From positions 310,001 to 374,000 of the forward strand of contig QJPP01007239.1 of the NCBI GenBank assembly GCA_003996215.1: 64,000 nt of DNA. The letters run 5' to 3'. The position numbers were made by a program, and so were the translations under genes. The notes beneath the pieces were generated by a model, which worked only from the letters and a program-made list of their open reading frames with translations, was not told the DNA's origin and did no database searches. This stretch comes from Jaltomata sinuosa (taxonomy: Eukaryota > Streptophyta > Magnoliopsida > Solanales > Solanaceae). Of this stretch, positions 33,981 to 44,272 are shown piece after piece. Each line of letters begins with the position of its first letter. Within the stretch, counting starts at the first letter, position 1.

Positions 33981-34472
33981 TTACAATACCATTTGATCAG
34001 TAATTGCACCAACTTCCACAAGCTTAGTAATAAGTCCACCACTAAGATGAAGTGCCACGAGGCTCTCTAATCCACCGACACGTGTCCCTCCGATGTACAT
34101 CGCCGGCATCTCACCACCTCCGCCGACACGTGTCCCTCCGATGAACATCTCCGCCGTATCGCCGCCGTCCTCCGCCGTGCCTGCAGCGGTGGTTAGGGCG
34201 GCGATCTCGTCGTCCTCTAATTGAATAACGGTAGGGTGGACGTTAACGGCGGATAGTAACAGCCGTTTCATGACGTGGCACATGCAGCAGGCGGATCGGG
34301 TGAAAATAACGACGGGATTCTCGGAGATCAGTCGCCGGATTCTCGTCTCCGGCGATTCAGCGACGTCGATTGCTAGCGGCGAATTGGTGGTTGTGGTGGT
34401 GAGGGGTAGTGTTGCGCCGCCGTCGCCGCCGCCGTCAGATGACGGCGAGTAACGGCGGACTACGCCTTGCAT
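33981..34472 (-). CDS. CC-type (ROXY/GRXC9-like) glutaredoxin with internal duplication
   Basis: Intronless, 163 residues from the ATG at 34472, which gives the family-like N-terminus MQG; an in-frame ATG five codons upstream is less likely. The glutaredoxin fold runs from about 42 to the end, with ENPVVIFTRSACCMCHVMKR carrying the plant-specific CCMC site (62-65). CC-type glutaredoxins bind glutathione and partner with TGA bZIP factors to modulate salicylate/jasmonate or floral programmes. Two oddities stand out. The segment around IGGTRVGG appears twice, 16 residues apart (111-118 and 127-134), matching a 48-bp DNA duplication. The C-terminus reads GAITDQMVL, without the ALWL-type ending that TGA-interacting members carry. 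The coding strand is GC-rich compared with its surroundings. Fold assignment is firm; function in the TGA pathway is doubtful. Confidence 0.88.
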   Translation of the reverse strand: MQGVVRRYSPSSDGGGDGGATLPLTTTTTNSPLAIDVAESPETRIRRLISENPVVIFTRSACCMCHVMKRLLLSAVNVHPTVIQLEDDEIAALTTAAGTAEDGGDTAEMFIGGTRVGGGGEMPAMYIGGTRVGGLESLVALHLSGGLITKLVEVGAITDQMVL

Positions 34473-34518
34473 GATGAACACACACAATATATATATATAT
34501 AACTGTGAACAAAGTGTG

Positions 34519-34534
34519 GAGAGTATATATAGAG
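34519..34534 (-). promoter_or_regulatory. Candidate TATA box of the glutaredoxin gene
   Basis: CTCTATATATACTC on the minus strand lies about 50-60 bp upstream of the preferred ATG, at a plausible core-promoter distance. A TA repeat at 34487-34501 lies closer to the ATG and may be part of the leader. Confidence 0.4.
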
Positions 34535-34594
34535 AAAAAATTCTGAGTGTTTTTTTATTTATATAATAAATGAATTTTAGTTATATACACCGAT

Positions 34595-35110
34595 AATATA
34601 AGTTTTATTTTACGTGTAATTTAACTTATTAGAGTTAATGCACATACAAATTTAAGATTTTAAATTTACGAGTTTCAAATTATAAATCAAGTGTCTATAA
34701 TAAATAAACTTTCTAATTTTATAAGGTATATGTAAATTTATGTAGTACATACTACTCTCTCCAAATTTCACTCTCGTAGGAGTGACATTGATTATGTTGT
34801 TGTTGTTGAGTTTCGAACTATAATTTTCTTTTGTTTACTGATTAAGTTGTTGTTGTTATTGTTGAGTTTTGAACTATGATATAAATTTTATTTACGTGTA
34901 ATTTATTAATGCACAAGCATATTTAAGGTCTTAAGTTTACGAGTTTCAAACTATAAATCAAGTGTCCATCATAAATAACGTATCTAATTTTACAAGGTAA
35001 GAATAAGATTATGTACACGCTACTCTTTCAAATTTCACTCATAGGAATGACATCAGTTATGTTGTTGAGTTTCAAAGTATAATTCTTTTTGTTTAGTGGG
35101 TTTTGAATGA
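34595..35110 (+). repeat. Two ~282-bp tandem units upstream of the glutaredoxin gene
   Basis: TACGTGTAAT at 34611 and again at 34893 open two similar units that both contain TTTACGAGTTTCAAA, ATAAATCAAGTGTC, TAATTTTA(T/C)AAGGTA and ATGTTGTTG. They lie just upstream of the glutaredoxin promoter. Confidence 0.75.
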
Positions 35111-38098
35111 ATTATTTATATATATGAGATGAATTTCTTATAATAAATATATAATTTGAATCGAAATTAATAAATTTTATCGAATATGTGACTTTTATTA
35201 TGTCCTCTATTGGCGAGTTGAAGTTGAAGGCTAGCTCACTTATTGAGTTTTCTACCTTTCACGATTAAAGTGAAGGGTTTAAATAACTCATCGATAACCT
35301 AGTATTTCTTTTTTCTTTACCCCTCTTTTGTAATATAAGAAAATAAATTAGAATTTAACTAATATTCACAAATGATATAAATAATTTTTACGCTATTTAA
35401 ATTATTAAATTATAATATGTGACTTGTCTTATTTTTAAGATTACGATGGAATTTATCATAAATATCTTTGGAATGAAATACCAAACGAAACATATTACGT
35501 AAGTTACGCTGTGTTTGGACACATGCACCACTTGTCCTTTTTTTTTTTTGCTTAAATAAATTTTATTTTAATTATTTATTTGTAAGAACTTGTTTGGAAT
35601 ATTTTCAAGTCAATTGGAACAAATGAGTAGACAATTAAGTTAATTATATAATGATTTGAAAATGTTTAGGTGATTTTTTCTAAGAATTTTGTTGTCTCTC
35701 AACAATGTTAAACTCCTAGTATAATTTATTATTCCCTCTGTCTCAGTTTGTGTGGCATAACTAGGATTTTGAAAGTCTATCAGTTTAATTGTGACCGTAA
35801 ATTCGAGCATGTAATTTACATTTTTTTTTATTTTAAGGTAATTATTGATTACTCAATTGTCAGACTCATGTTGATTCCGACAAATTTTATTTTTACTGTA
35901 AATTTCGTTATTATCTGTATCGAGTCGACATATAGAATGACACTCTATCAATCACAAATTTGGAGTTTTTTCTTTCAACGTTTGCTTAGCAAGAATTGCT
36001 CCATCGTCATGGATTCTTTAATTTGTTGTTGACGATTGATCTTTAACACCAAGTAATATGGTGAATAAAAAGTTCCTCACATTTAAAGAGATTATCGAAT
36101 TTCAACAGTTGCGATAAGTTGCTCTCTTGATATTGAGAACTAGAACACCCCAAATTAGGTAAAAAAATTATTCGTATCTAATATTTACATTAAGTCGGTA
36201 CATACATGACATTTTGAACAAAGACTTTTAACACTTGTTATATTTAATTAACATGCATTCTAACCACATTAATCACTTAACTATTTGTGATTATTTTTTT
36301 TACGTAATTTAGTAGAATTAAATAATTAATGATGTCATCTTTACTAGTGACGTGGAAAATGTGAAGTGGGGCCCACATTCTCATATTTTCTCCAACTTGC
36401 CGGCGTAGCTGCTGACGTAATCAACTGCCCTCTATGCTTAGAGTAAGCTGACGTGTAATCAGAATTGTTTATATATTTTAGGGTGTGTTCGGTACGGAGA
36501 AAATCTCATGTTCGTTTGGTCAGAAAAATTTAAAATATTTTTAGAGAAAAATAAGTTCTTTAAAAATAAGAAAAATGACTTATCTAATGGGAGTAGGGAA
36601 AATAAATATTTTTCTAGAAATATTTTTAGAATAGTAATTTTTACTTATGTGTACCGTAAGGTAAAAAATAAATAAGAAACCCACTTATTTTTCTACAAAA
36701 CATTTTCCTTCGTATCGAACACACCCTTAAAGAAAAAAAGAGTAAAATTCACCTCTCTGCTTTTGGTTATGTTTTTATCATAGCTCACATCGTTTTCTTA
36801 TGTAAAGCATCAACTCTCTCGTTAGGTAATTATTTAAGTCGAAAACAAATCTCGCATAAGTCTGTTTCCTTGTCATCTTAGTGAGACAATGCCTTTTTAG
36901 GTTTACGTTTAACATCCTTTTGTGACGTTCTCCATAAGCGCCTCGAGTCGTTAGCTGGGATTTAGGGCATTACTACCACGATTACTACTATCGACCAGAG
37001 GTCCCCCAACTCTCTGAGTTCTTATTCAGACACCTGGCATAGTTTTAACAACATCAAGATGCGTCTATTTTATTTCCAAACCTTAAATTCATTTCTAATG
37101 CAAATCAGTGCTGATTTTCAAGTTCCAAGCTTCCATATGAGGCTGACTCTAAAAAGGAAAAGGAAAAAGAAAACAAATACAGACAGATAAAATGAAGTTG
37201 GAAAGTAACAATTAATATTCATTCAACTATAGAGATTCGAAAAAAGGCAACATTCATCAATCATCCGTACTACCTATCAAATGCCATGTTGTTAATACAT
37301 CAAAGATCAACGAATAAAGCTACTTATAGAAAAAGAACTATGTTTGAAAATCTTCCTTCAATTTTTTATTTTTTTTTGCTTTCAAAACTTGATGCAGTTG
37401 TCTTTTTATGCTTATCAAATTCCAGATGACAGGCTTAAGCTAAAAGCAAAGACGGAAAGCAAAACAACAGAAGAAATTAGCATCACATGCCATGCCTCAT
37501 ACTAGCTTCCATCAAATCTATATGCTGAATAGTGCTGATGTTTTTAGTTGCTAAAGTTATTGGGAGGCAAACTTTTATATTTTTGATAGATAGGAAACAA
37601 ACCTTGTGTATCGTACACATTTGAATTCTATTAGACCTTTGCATTCGATACTGAACATTTGCATCACTCTAATACCACCTCCTCCTTGATCAACTCACTG
37701 AAAAGGGAAAGAAAAGTATACATGAAATCTTCAAGTAAGATGAAGAGTGAGATATGTAACAAGAATACATGAATTGCTATTGAGATAAATTTCCAAAGAA
37801 AAACTAACATCCGGATAACGTATATGTTCATGGTAGAGCAAATTATTTTAATTCCTACCTATACTAGATTTCGTTTTACAGTGTTTGCATGCGAATATAA
37901 AGATTTTATTACCTTTTCTTTTGGTCAAGCTGAAGAGGATTTCTCGGGTTCATAGTGGCAATAGACACTCCATACTGCTCAACAAGATTTAACAAGGGAA
38001 AAGAATTAGCAAGCAAGCAAAGGGAAGTAAACAAAAATAAATAGCTACCGAGGAAAAAGAATAACTTACATCTGTCGGAGCGCCATTAATTTTAATCA
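35111..38098. other. Intergenic region and 3' flank of NLR1
   Basis: Contains the Tourist-like MITE at 36481. From 37378 it is the downstream arm of the NLR duplication. A 94-codon open frame at 35748-36032 has no recognisable domain. No gene supported. Confidence 0.45.
36478..36729. mobile_element. Tourist/PIF-Harbinger-like MITE with TTA duplication
   Basis: The element 36481-36726 begins GGGTGTGTTCGGTACGGAGA and ends with the inverted counterpart (reverse complement GGGTGTGTTCGATACGAAGG). TTA flanks both sides (36478-36480, 36727-36729). Very clean ends suggest recent activity. Confidence 0.85.
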
Positions 38099-41000
38099 TC
38101 ACATGCATTCACCATCCATATATATTTTGGAAGTATGAGCAATTTTTGACCAATACTCCCCCTTGTCAAGTTCTAGTAGTGGTTTGAGCAACGGGCAGTT
38201 TCGAATAGATAGTTTAGAGAGGGAAGAGGGCATCCCTTTTACTGGAAGGGATTGGAGATTAGGGCAATCATAGATGAACAGCTCAGAGAGGGAGGAGGGC
38301 AGCTCCGATTCTGCAAGAGATTGGAGTTGATGGCAATTGTCGATCTTTAGACATAGAAGGGAAGTGAGGCGCCGAAGACTTTCCGTCGGTAGTGAATGGA
38401 GCTCATGATGGCCAAATAAATGTAGCTCAGAAAGAGAGGAGGGAAGCCCTTGTTCCAGCAGTGACTGAATTCGAGGTAAATTACCAATATGTAGATTTTC
38501 AAGAGAGGTGAGGCCTTTGAGAACTTGGCTGCTTAGTGTTTTCAGATTGTGTATGGTAAGCCTTCGAATAGAGCAAGGCAACTCCCAATTGTCACCAGCA
38601 AGAATCTCTTCGTGACTGCCATCATGTTGGATCCATAACTCTCTGAGACAGGGGAGTCTCTGTAAATGCCACTCGTTTCGGCCGTTCACCAGTTTCTCGC
38701 AATCCCTGATTTGAAGGACTTGTAAATTGAAGGGCAATCCTCCTTCTGGGAAGGACTCTATTTCTGGACAATATCGCAGGTGCAGTTTATTAAGAGATGG
38801 AAGGAGTTCCTGCATACGTTCTGGCAGCCGCTTCAGCTTCTCGCATTTGATAATACACAATGACGTCATCTGGGTCCCACATGCCACCGAAAGTATTTCA
38901 AGTTTCTCACAATACAAAATATCGAGTATTTCAGTCCAAGTAGGAATCGAAAGCCTAGGAAGGTTGCGGCAACCATATACAATCAAATGGCGTGCTCTTG
39001 GGACCAACTCAGGTGATATATCATCTATAGAATCACATTCATACAGTTCCAAATACTTGAGAAACATGTTAGAAATCATCTCACCAACTGACGCCTCCAA
39101 TTTCAATTTAGGGCAACCAGATATGGTTATTGTCTTCAAGGTATTCGGCAGAGTGCTAATAGGTAAGGAGGTAAGAGAGTTACAATGAGAAATATATAAT
39201 TGAACAATCTGCTTCATTCCCTGAAGTTGGGATGTAAACAGTTCAGCCTTATTAAAAAGAACTCCAACCTTAGGACAATTAACAACTTCAAACTCTTTTA
39301 AACTTGAAAGTTGGATGGGTGTCTCCATATTGAGTTCAGGACAATCTGAAATTCTCAATCTTGTCAGAGAACAAAGATTTGCAGGCAACTTCCCCATCAA
39401 CTTCGGACACTTTTCAATTGAAAGGTTCTGAAGTGTAGGAAACTCTCCATTTCCAAAAACGTGCCATTGCTTCCACTCCGGCATATCTTCAAATTCAAGC
39501 TTCTCAAGAGAGTAAAAAGGCTTTTTGGAGGATGAACTACCGTAGAATTCTTCCGCCACCTCTGTTATTCCATGCATCCCCCTAATGGCAAGGAATTTCA
39601 GAGAAGGAAGTTGTCCTAGTGCTGGCAAGGAAAAACAGTCCTCACAGTTGCTAAGAGACAGTTGTACTAGCAGCTTAAGAAATGAATGATCAGCTAGCCA
39701 ATTTGGAAATTGTGTCCCTCTATATCCGGTGATTTGGAGTTCTTTTATGTTTGTGTGTGGGCGTAGCTCATCAAGTATGTCTCTTTCAGTTTGTGAATTA
39801 TCCGCAATACTTTCACCCCACTCCAACGATAACCTTTCAACATGATTCTTGTCCCTCATGTTTGCCTTCTGAGCTTCCCTTCTATCAACCACATTTTGCA
39901 AATCTAGAATTGATAGAGATCCATACAAGTTATGCAATTCACTCAAATCTTCCATTCTCGAACCACCGCAACCACCTAGAAGAAAGTTGGCTCCCACTAG
40001 CACTTGGAGGCTTTTCAACTTGCTCAGATGTAGCGGCATCTTCAAGCGAGAAGCGTTGCTTATGTCAAGATGACGCAAGTTGATCAACTTCTCCATCTGC
40101 AGCGGTAGCTTCTCAAGACCATCACAAGATGACAAGAGAAGTGTCTCTAGGTTATCCAATACACAAATGGAATCCGGCAACTTTTTAATCTTTGTCCGAG
40201 AAAGGTCCAAAAATCTCAGGAGTTTTAATTTGATAAACAAGGCATCGGGCAACTCCACAATCGCATATCTTGACAACGATAATGCTCTTAAGGATGTTAG
40301 ACATGGCAACATGTCATGCAGCACCCTCTTGCTTAGCTGAAGTTGGTAACGTCCCTGGATATTGATTGGAAGCATTGTCCTCAACTGCTTTGATTCGGAG
40401 AGTGGTTTCAATTTCTCAAAGTCACCACCATATCCCATTGAATAGGACATGTGCCGACTTTGTTCCAACATATGAGATCCTTCGTTCTCTTCCAACCTAA
40501 TACAAAGATTTGAAGATGCAATTTGGGCCAAATCATTGACAAGGTCATGCATTACGAATTCCTCTACATCTCTTTTAGAAGACTTTGGGACCCGTTCGAA
40601 CAGTGATCTTGATCTCAACTCGAGAAAGTATTGTTTACCTGAATGAAACTGCTGTACAAGACCATTAGCAATCCACAGGTGAATAACTTGGTCTTTGCAA
40701 AAATTGATAATCTTTGGGATATATTGCACAATAAGCAAAACATTGCTTCAAATGTGCAGGAAGATCATTGTAGCTCAACATCAATGCTGGTAAGATGTCA
40801 TTCGAACAACTTGGCAGCTCCCATATGTCACTACTTAAAATGTCTCTCCACTCATCCACCTCTGATTTGGAGCGTAAAATACCAGCAAGTGCCTTTAGAG
40901 CTAGAGGCAATCCTTTGCACTTGTCTGCAATTTGTTTTCCAACCTCTTCAAGTTCCGGATGTTCCTCAAGATCCCTGTTTTCTAATGAATGTCGTTTAAA

Positions 41001-42035
41001 TAGAGCCCAAGAGACTTCATCAGACAGAGTCCCCACGTTGATTGCCCCACGACCCATCAGCAAGGCAACACTCTCTTTACGTGTAGTTACAATGATCTTA
41101 CTTCCCATATCTCCTTGTACAAAAAGATTTCTCAAGTCATCCCACTCATTATACTTATCATTCCGCACGTCATCAAGGACAACGAGAAACCTTTTTCCAT
41201 TTAGGCTTTCCTTCAATTTTACTTGTAGTTGATTAAGATTGTTGTCATCCTTCAAGTCAAATGAGCCAATTTCTTGAAGCAACCCTTTTGTTATTCTTAG
41301 AGCATCGTATGGTTCAGACACACAATACCAAGCTTTCAAATCAAAATGGTCTTTCACCTTCTCATCATTGTAAACCGCTTTAGCAAGTGTGGTCTTGCCC
41401 ACGCCCCCCATTCCAACAATAGGGACAACAGTCAGATTTTTTTCTTTTGCATCCTTAGACAATAAACGGTCAATCAATTCCTTCATTTCAATCTGCCTAC
41501 CAAAGATATCAGAATCATCAACCAAAGAAGTTGAAGGTGTTCTAGTTTCTTGTTTAGTCGAACCAAAATGTTCCTTTAAGCCAAGGAGACCAATTTCCTT
41601 TTGCAAATCCTCCAATGTTTCAATAGTGTCTTCCAACTTCTCCTTTATGTTAAGAAAAAAACCATCACTCAAGCTCAGGTTGAGGTCACTTACTTGCTGG
41701 TTGCTTGTTTCTGCAAGATTTTGATGCTGACCTTCCACCTTAAGCCTCAAAGCCTCATAATTGACTTGTTCCATTAAGTTTTCAGCACCGTCCACAGCAT
41801 CTCGAAGCTCATTAAGCCACTGGCTCACGCGTGGATTTGATGCCTGCTTATTCTCCGCGTCACTTAGCACAGCCTGAAGGCCAACCAAAGTCATCCTCAG
41901 CTTCTTTAAGAGCCGAACATCATGCTTATGCTTCTGAAACATCTTGAGCAGATCACCCTTAGGAGCAATCCTATCAAAGAGAACATTCAAAGCTGAAGAG
42001 AGAAATGCACCACCAACTGCTAAGCCAATCTCCAT
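38099..42035 (-). pseudogene. CC-NBS-LRR resistance protein (I2/R3a type), NLR1, frameshifted
   Basis: It is intronless in the coding part and starts MEIGLAVGGAFLSSALNVLF, preceded by a TTTGCAG acceptor of a probable 5'-UTR intron. The order is CC domain, P-loop GMGGVGKTTLA, RNBS motifs, GLPLA, CFAYCAIYPKDY, then MHD (FVMHDLVNDLAQ) and a long irregular LRR ending HTSKIYMDGECM. Compared with NLR2 there is one additional A in a run of five at about 40697-40701, just after YPKDYQF. This shifts the frame and would end the protein after about 456 residues with QRPSYSPVDC; the LRR half (from 40738 down) is open but detached. The kinase-2 motif is also altered (LDDVR instead of LDDVW). NLRs of this class detect pathogen effectors. 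It may be a true pseudogene or a homopolymer sequencing error, though the W-to-R change hints at relaxed constraint. Confidence 0.88.
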
Positions 42036-42178
42036 TTCTGAAATCTGCAAAGCAAAACAAGGAACCACAAACTGATTTTAAGAATTTTGAGAAGATAAAT
42101 GTTTCTATCTTCAAATATTAACAACTTTATTTTACCTGTGTAATGCTAAGAGTAAATTGCAAACAAGAATGATCAGTG

Positions 42179-42202
42179 ATTTCTCTCTCTCTCTCTCTCT
42201 CT
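42179..42202 (+). repeat. TC microsatellite
   Basis: TTTCTCTCTCTCTCTCTCTC in the upstream region of NLR1. It is absent from the matching place of NLR2 (about 49372), which has CTCTTTGTTT instead. Confidence 0.85.
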
Positions 42203-42656
42203 TGCTAGTGGTCTTACTTGTAATTGGTACAACTATGTTTGCTACAGCTGACAATAAGAGAAAAAAAGAAGAAGCAAAACTGTCCTTTTTTCTCTTTTCC
42301 AAAAGGATGACTTTTCATCCAACAAAAAGACAGAGACATCATAATAGATCCTGACTATTCATTACTTTCTCAATTCAATAATTGAGGCAAGAGAAGAAGG
42401 ATACTTGGGGGTGTAGAAAGGGGGGACTGAAAAATAAAATGGTAAGCTCATCTTTTTACATCTCATAATAGTGTTACTTGGGCCTACCATATCATGAATA
42501 GGTTTTGGTTTGAAGACAAGCTATGTTGGGTTAGTTATACTGGGATTAGTAATGTTAGGATTAGTTATTTGATTTCTTAGTTTTGTTGCGCCGATTATGT
42601 AATAAGACCAAAAAAGCATACTTGATTTTAGGTAGTTACCAAGGACAACTGAATAT

Positions 42657-42772
42657 CACCTTGATGTAGATGTTTTAAGCTGCTCTTTCCTCCTCACTTA
42701 GCACCTTGCCACTGTTGGAGAGCCTACGAGAAACATACCTGGAAGCTTCCAATCCCTCGCTGCCATCACAGT
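42657..42772 (-). pseudogene. Mitochondrial ATPase inhibitor (IF1)-like exon remnant, copy 1
   Basis: The minus strand reads CDGSEGLEASRYVSRRLSN, SGKVLSEEERAA, stop (TAA 42677-42675), NIYIK. Plant IF1 proteins, small inhibitors of F1-ATPase hydrolysis, have a conserved segment of the type LSEEERAAENVYIKKME, so the stop replaces the expected Glu codon (GAA to TAA). No other exon is identifiable nearby. The identity rests on that short motif. Confidence 0.6.
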
Positions 42773-43445
42773 TTTGTCTCTAAAGCCTTCCGGAAGCTGA
42801 AACACTCATCAAATCAACTGATATACATTGATGTTAATGGATGTACAGAGCAAGTATACAAAAACTTCTCTCTTTTTTTTAGAAAGAAGAGTTCAAAGAA
42901 TTGAGTAAAGGTGTCTTTTTCCCCTTTTCCTAGTTTAGGCCTCCATACTCAACAATTTCTATCATTGCTAATTGATAACTTGCAACATACATACAAATAT
43001 CAATTTTCACAAGATAGCGGAGCACGAGAGGAAAGGTGCTTCCATTATGACGAAGGCGATTTTACTCCCATAAAATGTTCATATTGGCATATTACATATC
43101 AAATAGGAAAGGAATCACACAGTATTACATCTCAGTGTAAAAGGCAAAAGCAGAAGAGAGCAAGTGCCAGCACACGTTTTATTAAATATGTATATATGAT
43201 GCGAAAACAAAAACTACATGGACAATGAAATTGAAATAACTGTAGGTTTTGTTCTAGTTTCCTTTGTCAAGCTAGAGAAGATTCATGACTATTTTCATTT
43301 TTGCACCGTCATAGGTCATAAATCAACTACCACCCAACATCTACCGAAGACAGTATTACAGTTTTCAATGTTGATAACAGATGAGCAGGACATAAAATGG
43401 AAACAGGCCAACTTCCTAATTCTATTATGTTGTGCAAAAAACCCC

Positions 43446-43628
43446 TTAATCGTTAGCACTATCCTCGCCTTCAGAGTTTTCTTCTCCAGCTTGTTCATCT
43501 TGTGTTTCCATTTTCTATCGGATGCTCTTTCCCATTTTCAGCAGGTTGATCTTTCCGCTTAGCCTTTTAGTTAGATTCATTAGTTGTCGATGATCCTGAC
43601 TTCCTTTTAGATTTGCTCTGTCTGAACT
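43446..43628 (-). pseudogene. Unrecognised gene remnant, last-exon-like, copy 1
   Basis: After a CACAG acceptor at about 43629 the minus strand reads FRQSKSKRKSGSSTTNESN, stop, KAKRKDQPAENGKEHPIENG, then after a frame change DEQAGEENSEGEDSAND and a stop at 43446. The charged, acidic-tailed composition suggests a nuclear or chromatin protein, but the family is not recognised. The same stop and frame change are in copy 2. Confidence 0.5.
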
Positions 43629-43837
43629 CTGTGAAAAGGAAAGAACAAAGAAAAGATATATATGAGTTCACCAAACACTGAAATATCTCTGGAGAAGAAT
43701 TATATAGGAGTATCATAGTGCCTTAATTTGGACTAGATAACTCAAACAACATAGTGGACACTGAGATTAAGTTTGGATTCCACAACTACAACCACGTAAA
43801 GCAAATACAGTGCTTGTTATCATAAATATATACAACA

Positions 43838-43955
43838 ACATACCGAGTGCATCCCACAAGTGGTCTGAGGAGGGTGGTGTGTACGCAACCTAATTACCCT
43901 TGCTTTATGAAGGTAGAGAGGTTGTTTCCATTGGCTCAAGTAAAGCATATCAAAA
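43838..43955 (+). repeat. ACAACA-headed dispersed repeat in unit B copy 1
   Basis: ATACAACAACATACCGAGTG, CCCACAAGTGGTCTGAGGAG, GTGTACGCAACC and GTAGAGAGGTTGTTTCC follow the family order. The copy in the second unit B has a deletion in the head. Confidence 0.75.
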
Positions 43956-44272
43956 TCAACTATGAAAAGAAAATACAGTGAAGCAAGTCATGCTGATCAT
44001 AAAGATATACATTATCCAAAAAATAATCACACGCATACATGCATCAAAGCAAGTCATATTGGCATTGGATTCTAAATGTACATCAGAGATATAAACACAT
44101 ATGATTAGCTAATGATATTTGTTTAACGAGTCCGAAGCATGTCAGACGAGGACATTTCACTTACATAGGACGGGCAAATTTCTAATTTTACTTTTTTCCA
44201 AGCATACTAAACGCGTTGGCATTGATGATGCTAAAAGCCATCACATTGAGCAATACAAAGCAGCGATTTTTT

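Larger units (their letters stand above)
37378..42505. repeat. Segmental duplication unit A, copy 1 (contains NLR1)
   Basis: Nearly the same sequence, base for base over long stretches, occurs at 44273-49665. Copy 1 lacks about 300 bp present in copy 2 (44424-44723). The left boundary is GCTTTCAAAACTTGATGC in both. Confidence 0.9.
42588..44272. repeat. Segmental duplication unit B, copy 1
   Basis: Matches 52708-54376 nearly base for base, starting at GATTATGTAATAAGACCAAA and ending at CAAAGCAGCGATTTTT. It holds an IF1-like pseudo-exon, an unrecognised gene remnant and an ACAACA-type repeat. It joins unit A copy 2 directly. Confidence 0.9.

Noticed and set aside
38727..41724. Several plus-strand open frames of 86-153 codons inside NLR1, mirrored in NLR2
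   Set aside because: They are antisense shadows of the LRR and NB-ARC coding sequence and are conserved only because the sense strand is duplicated.
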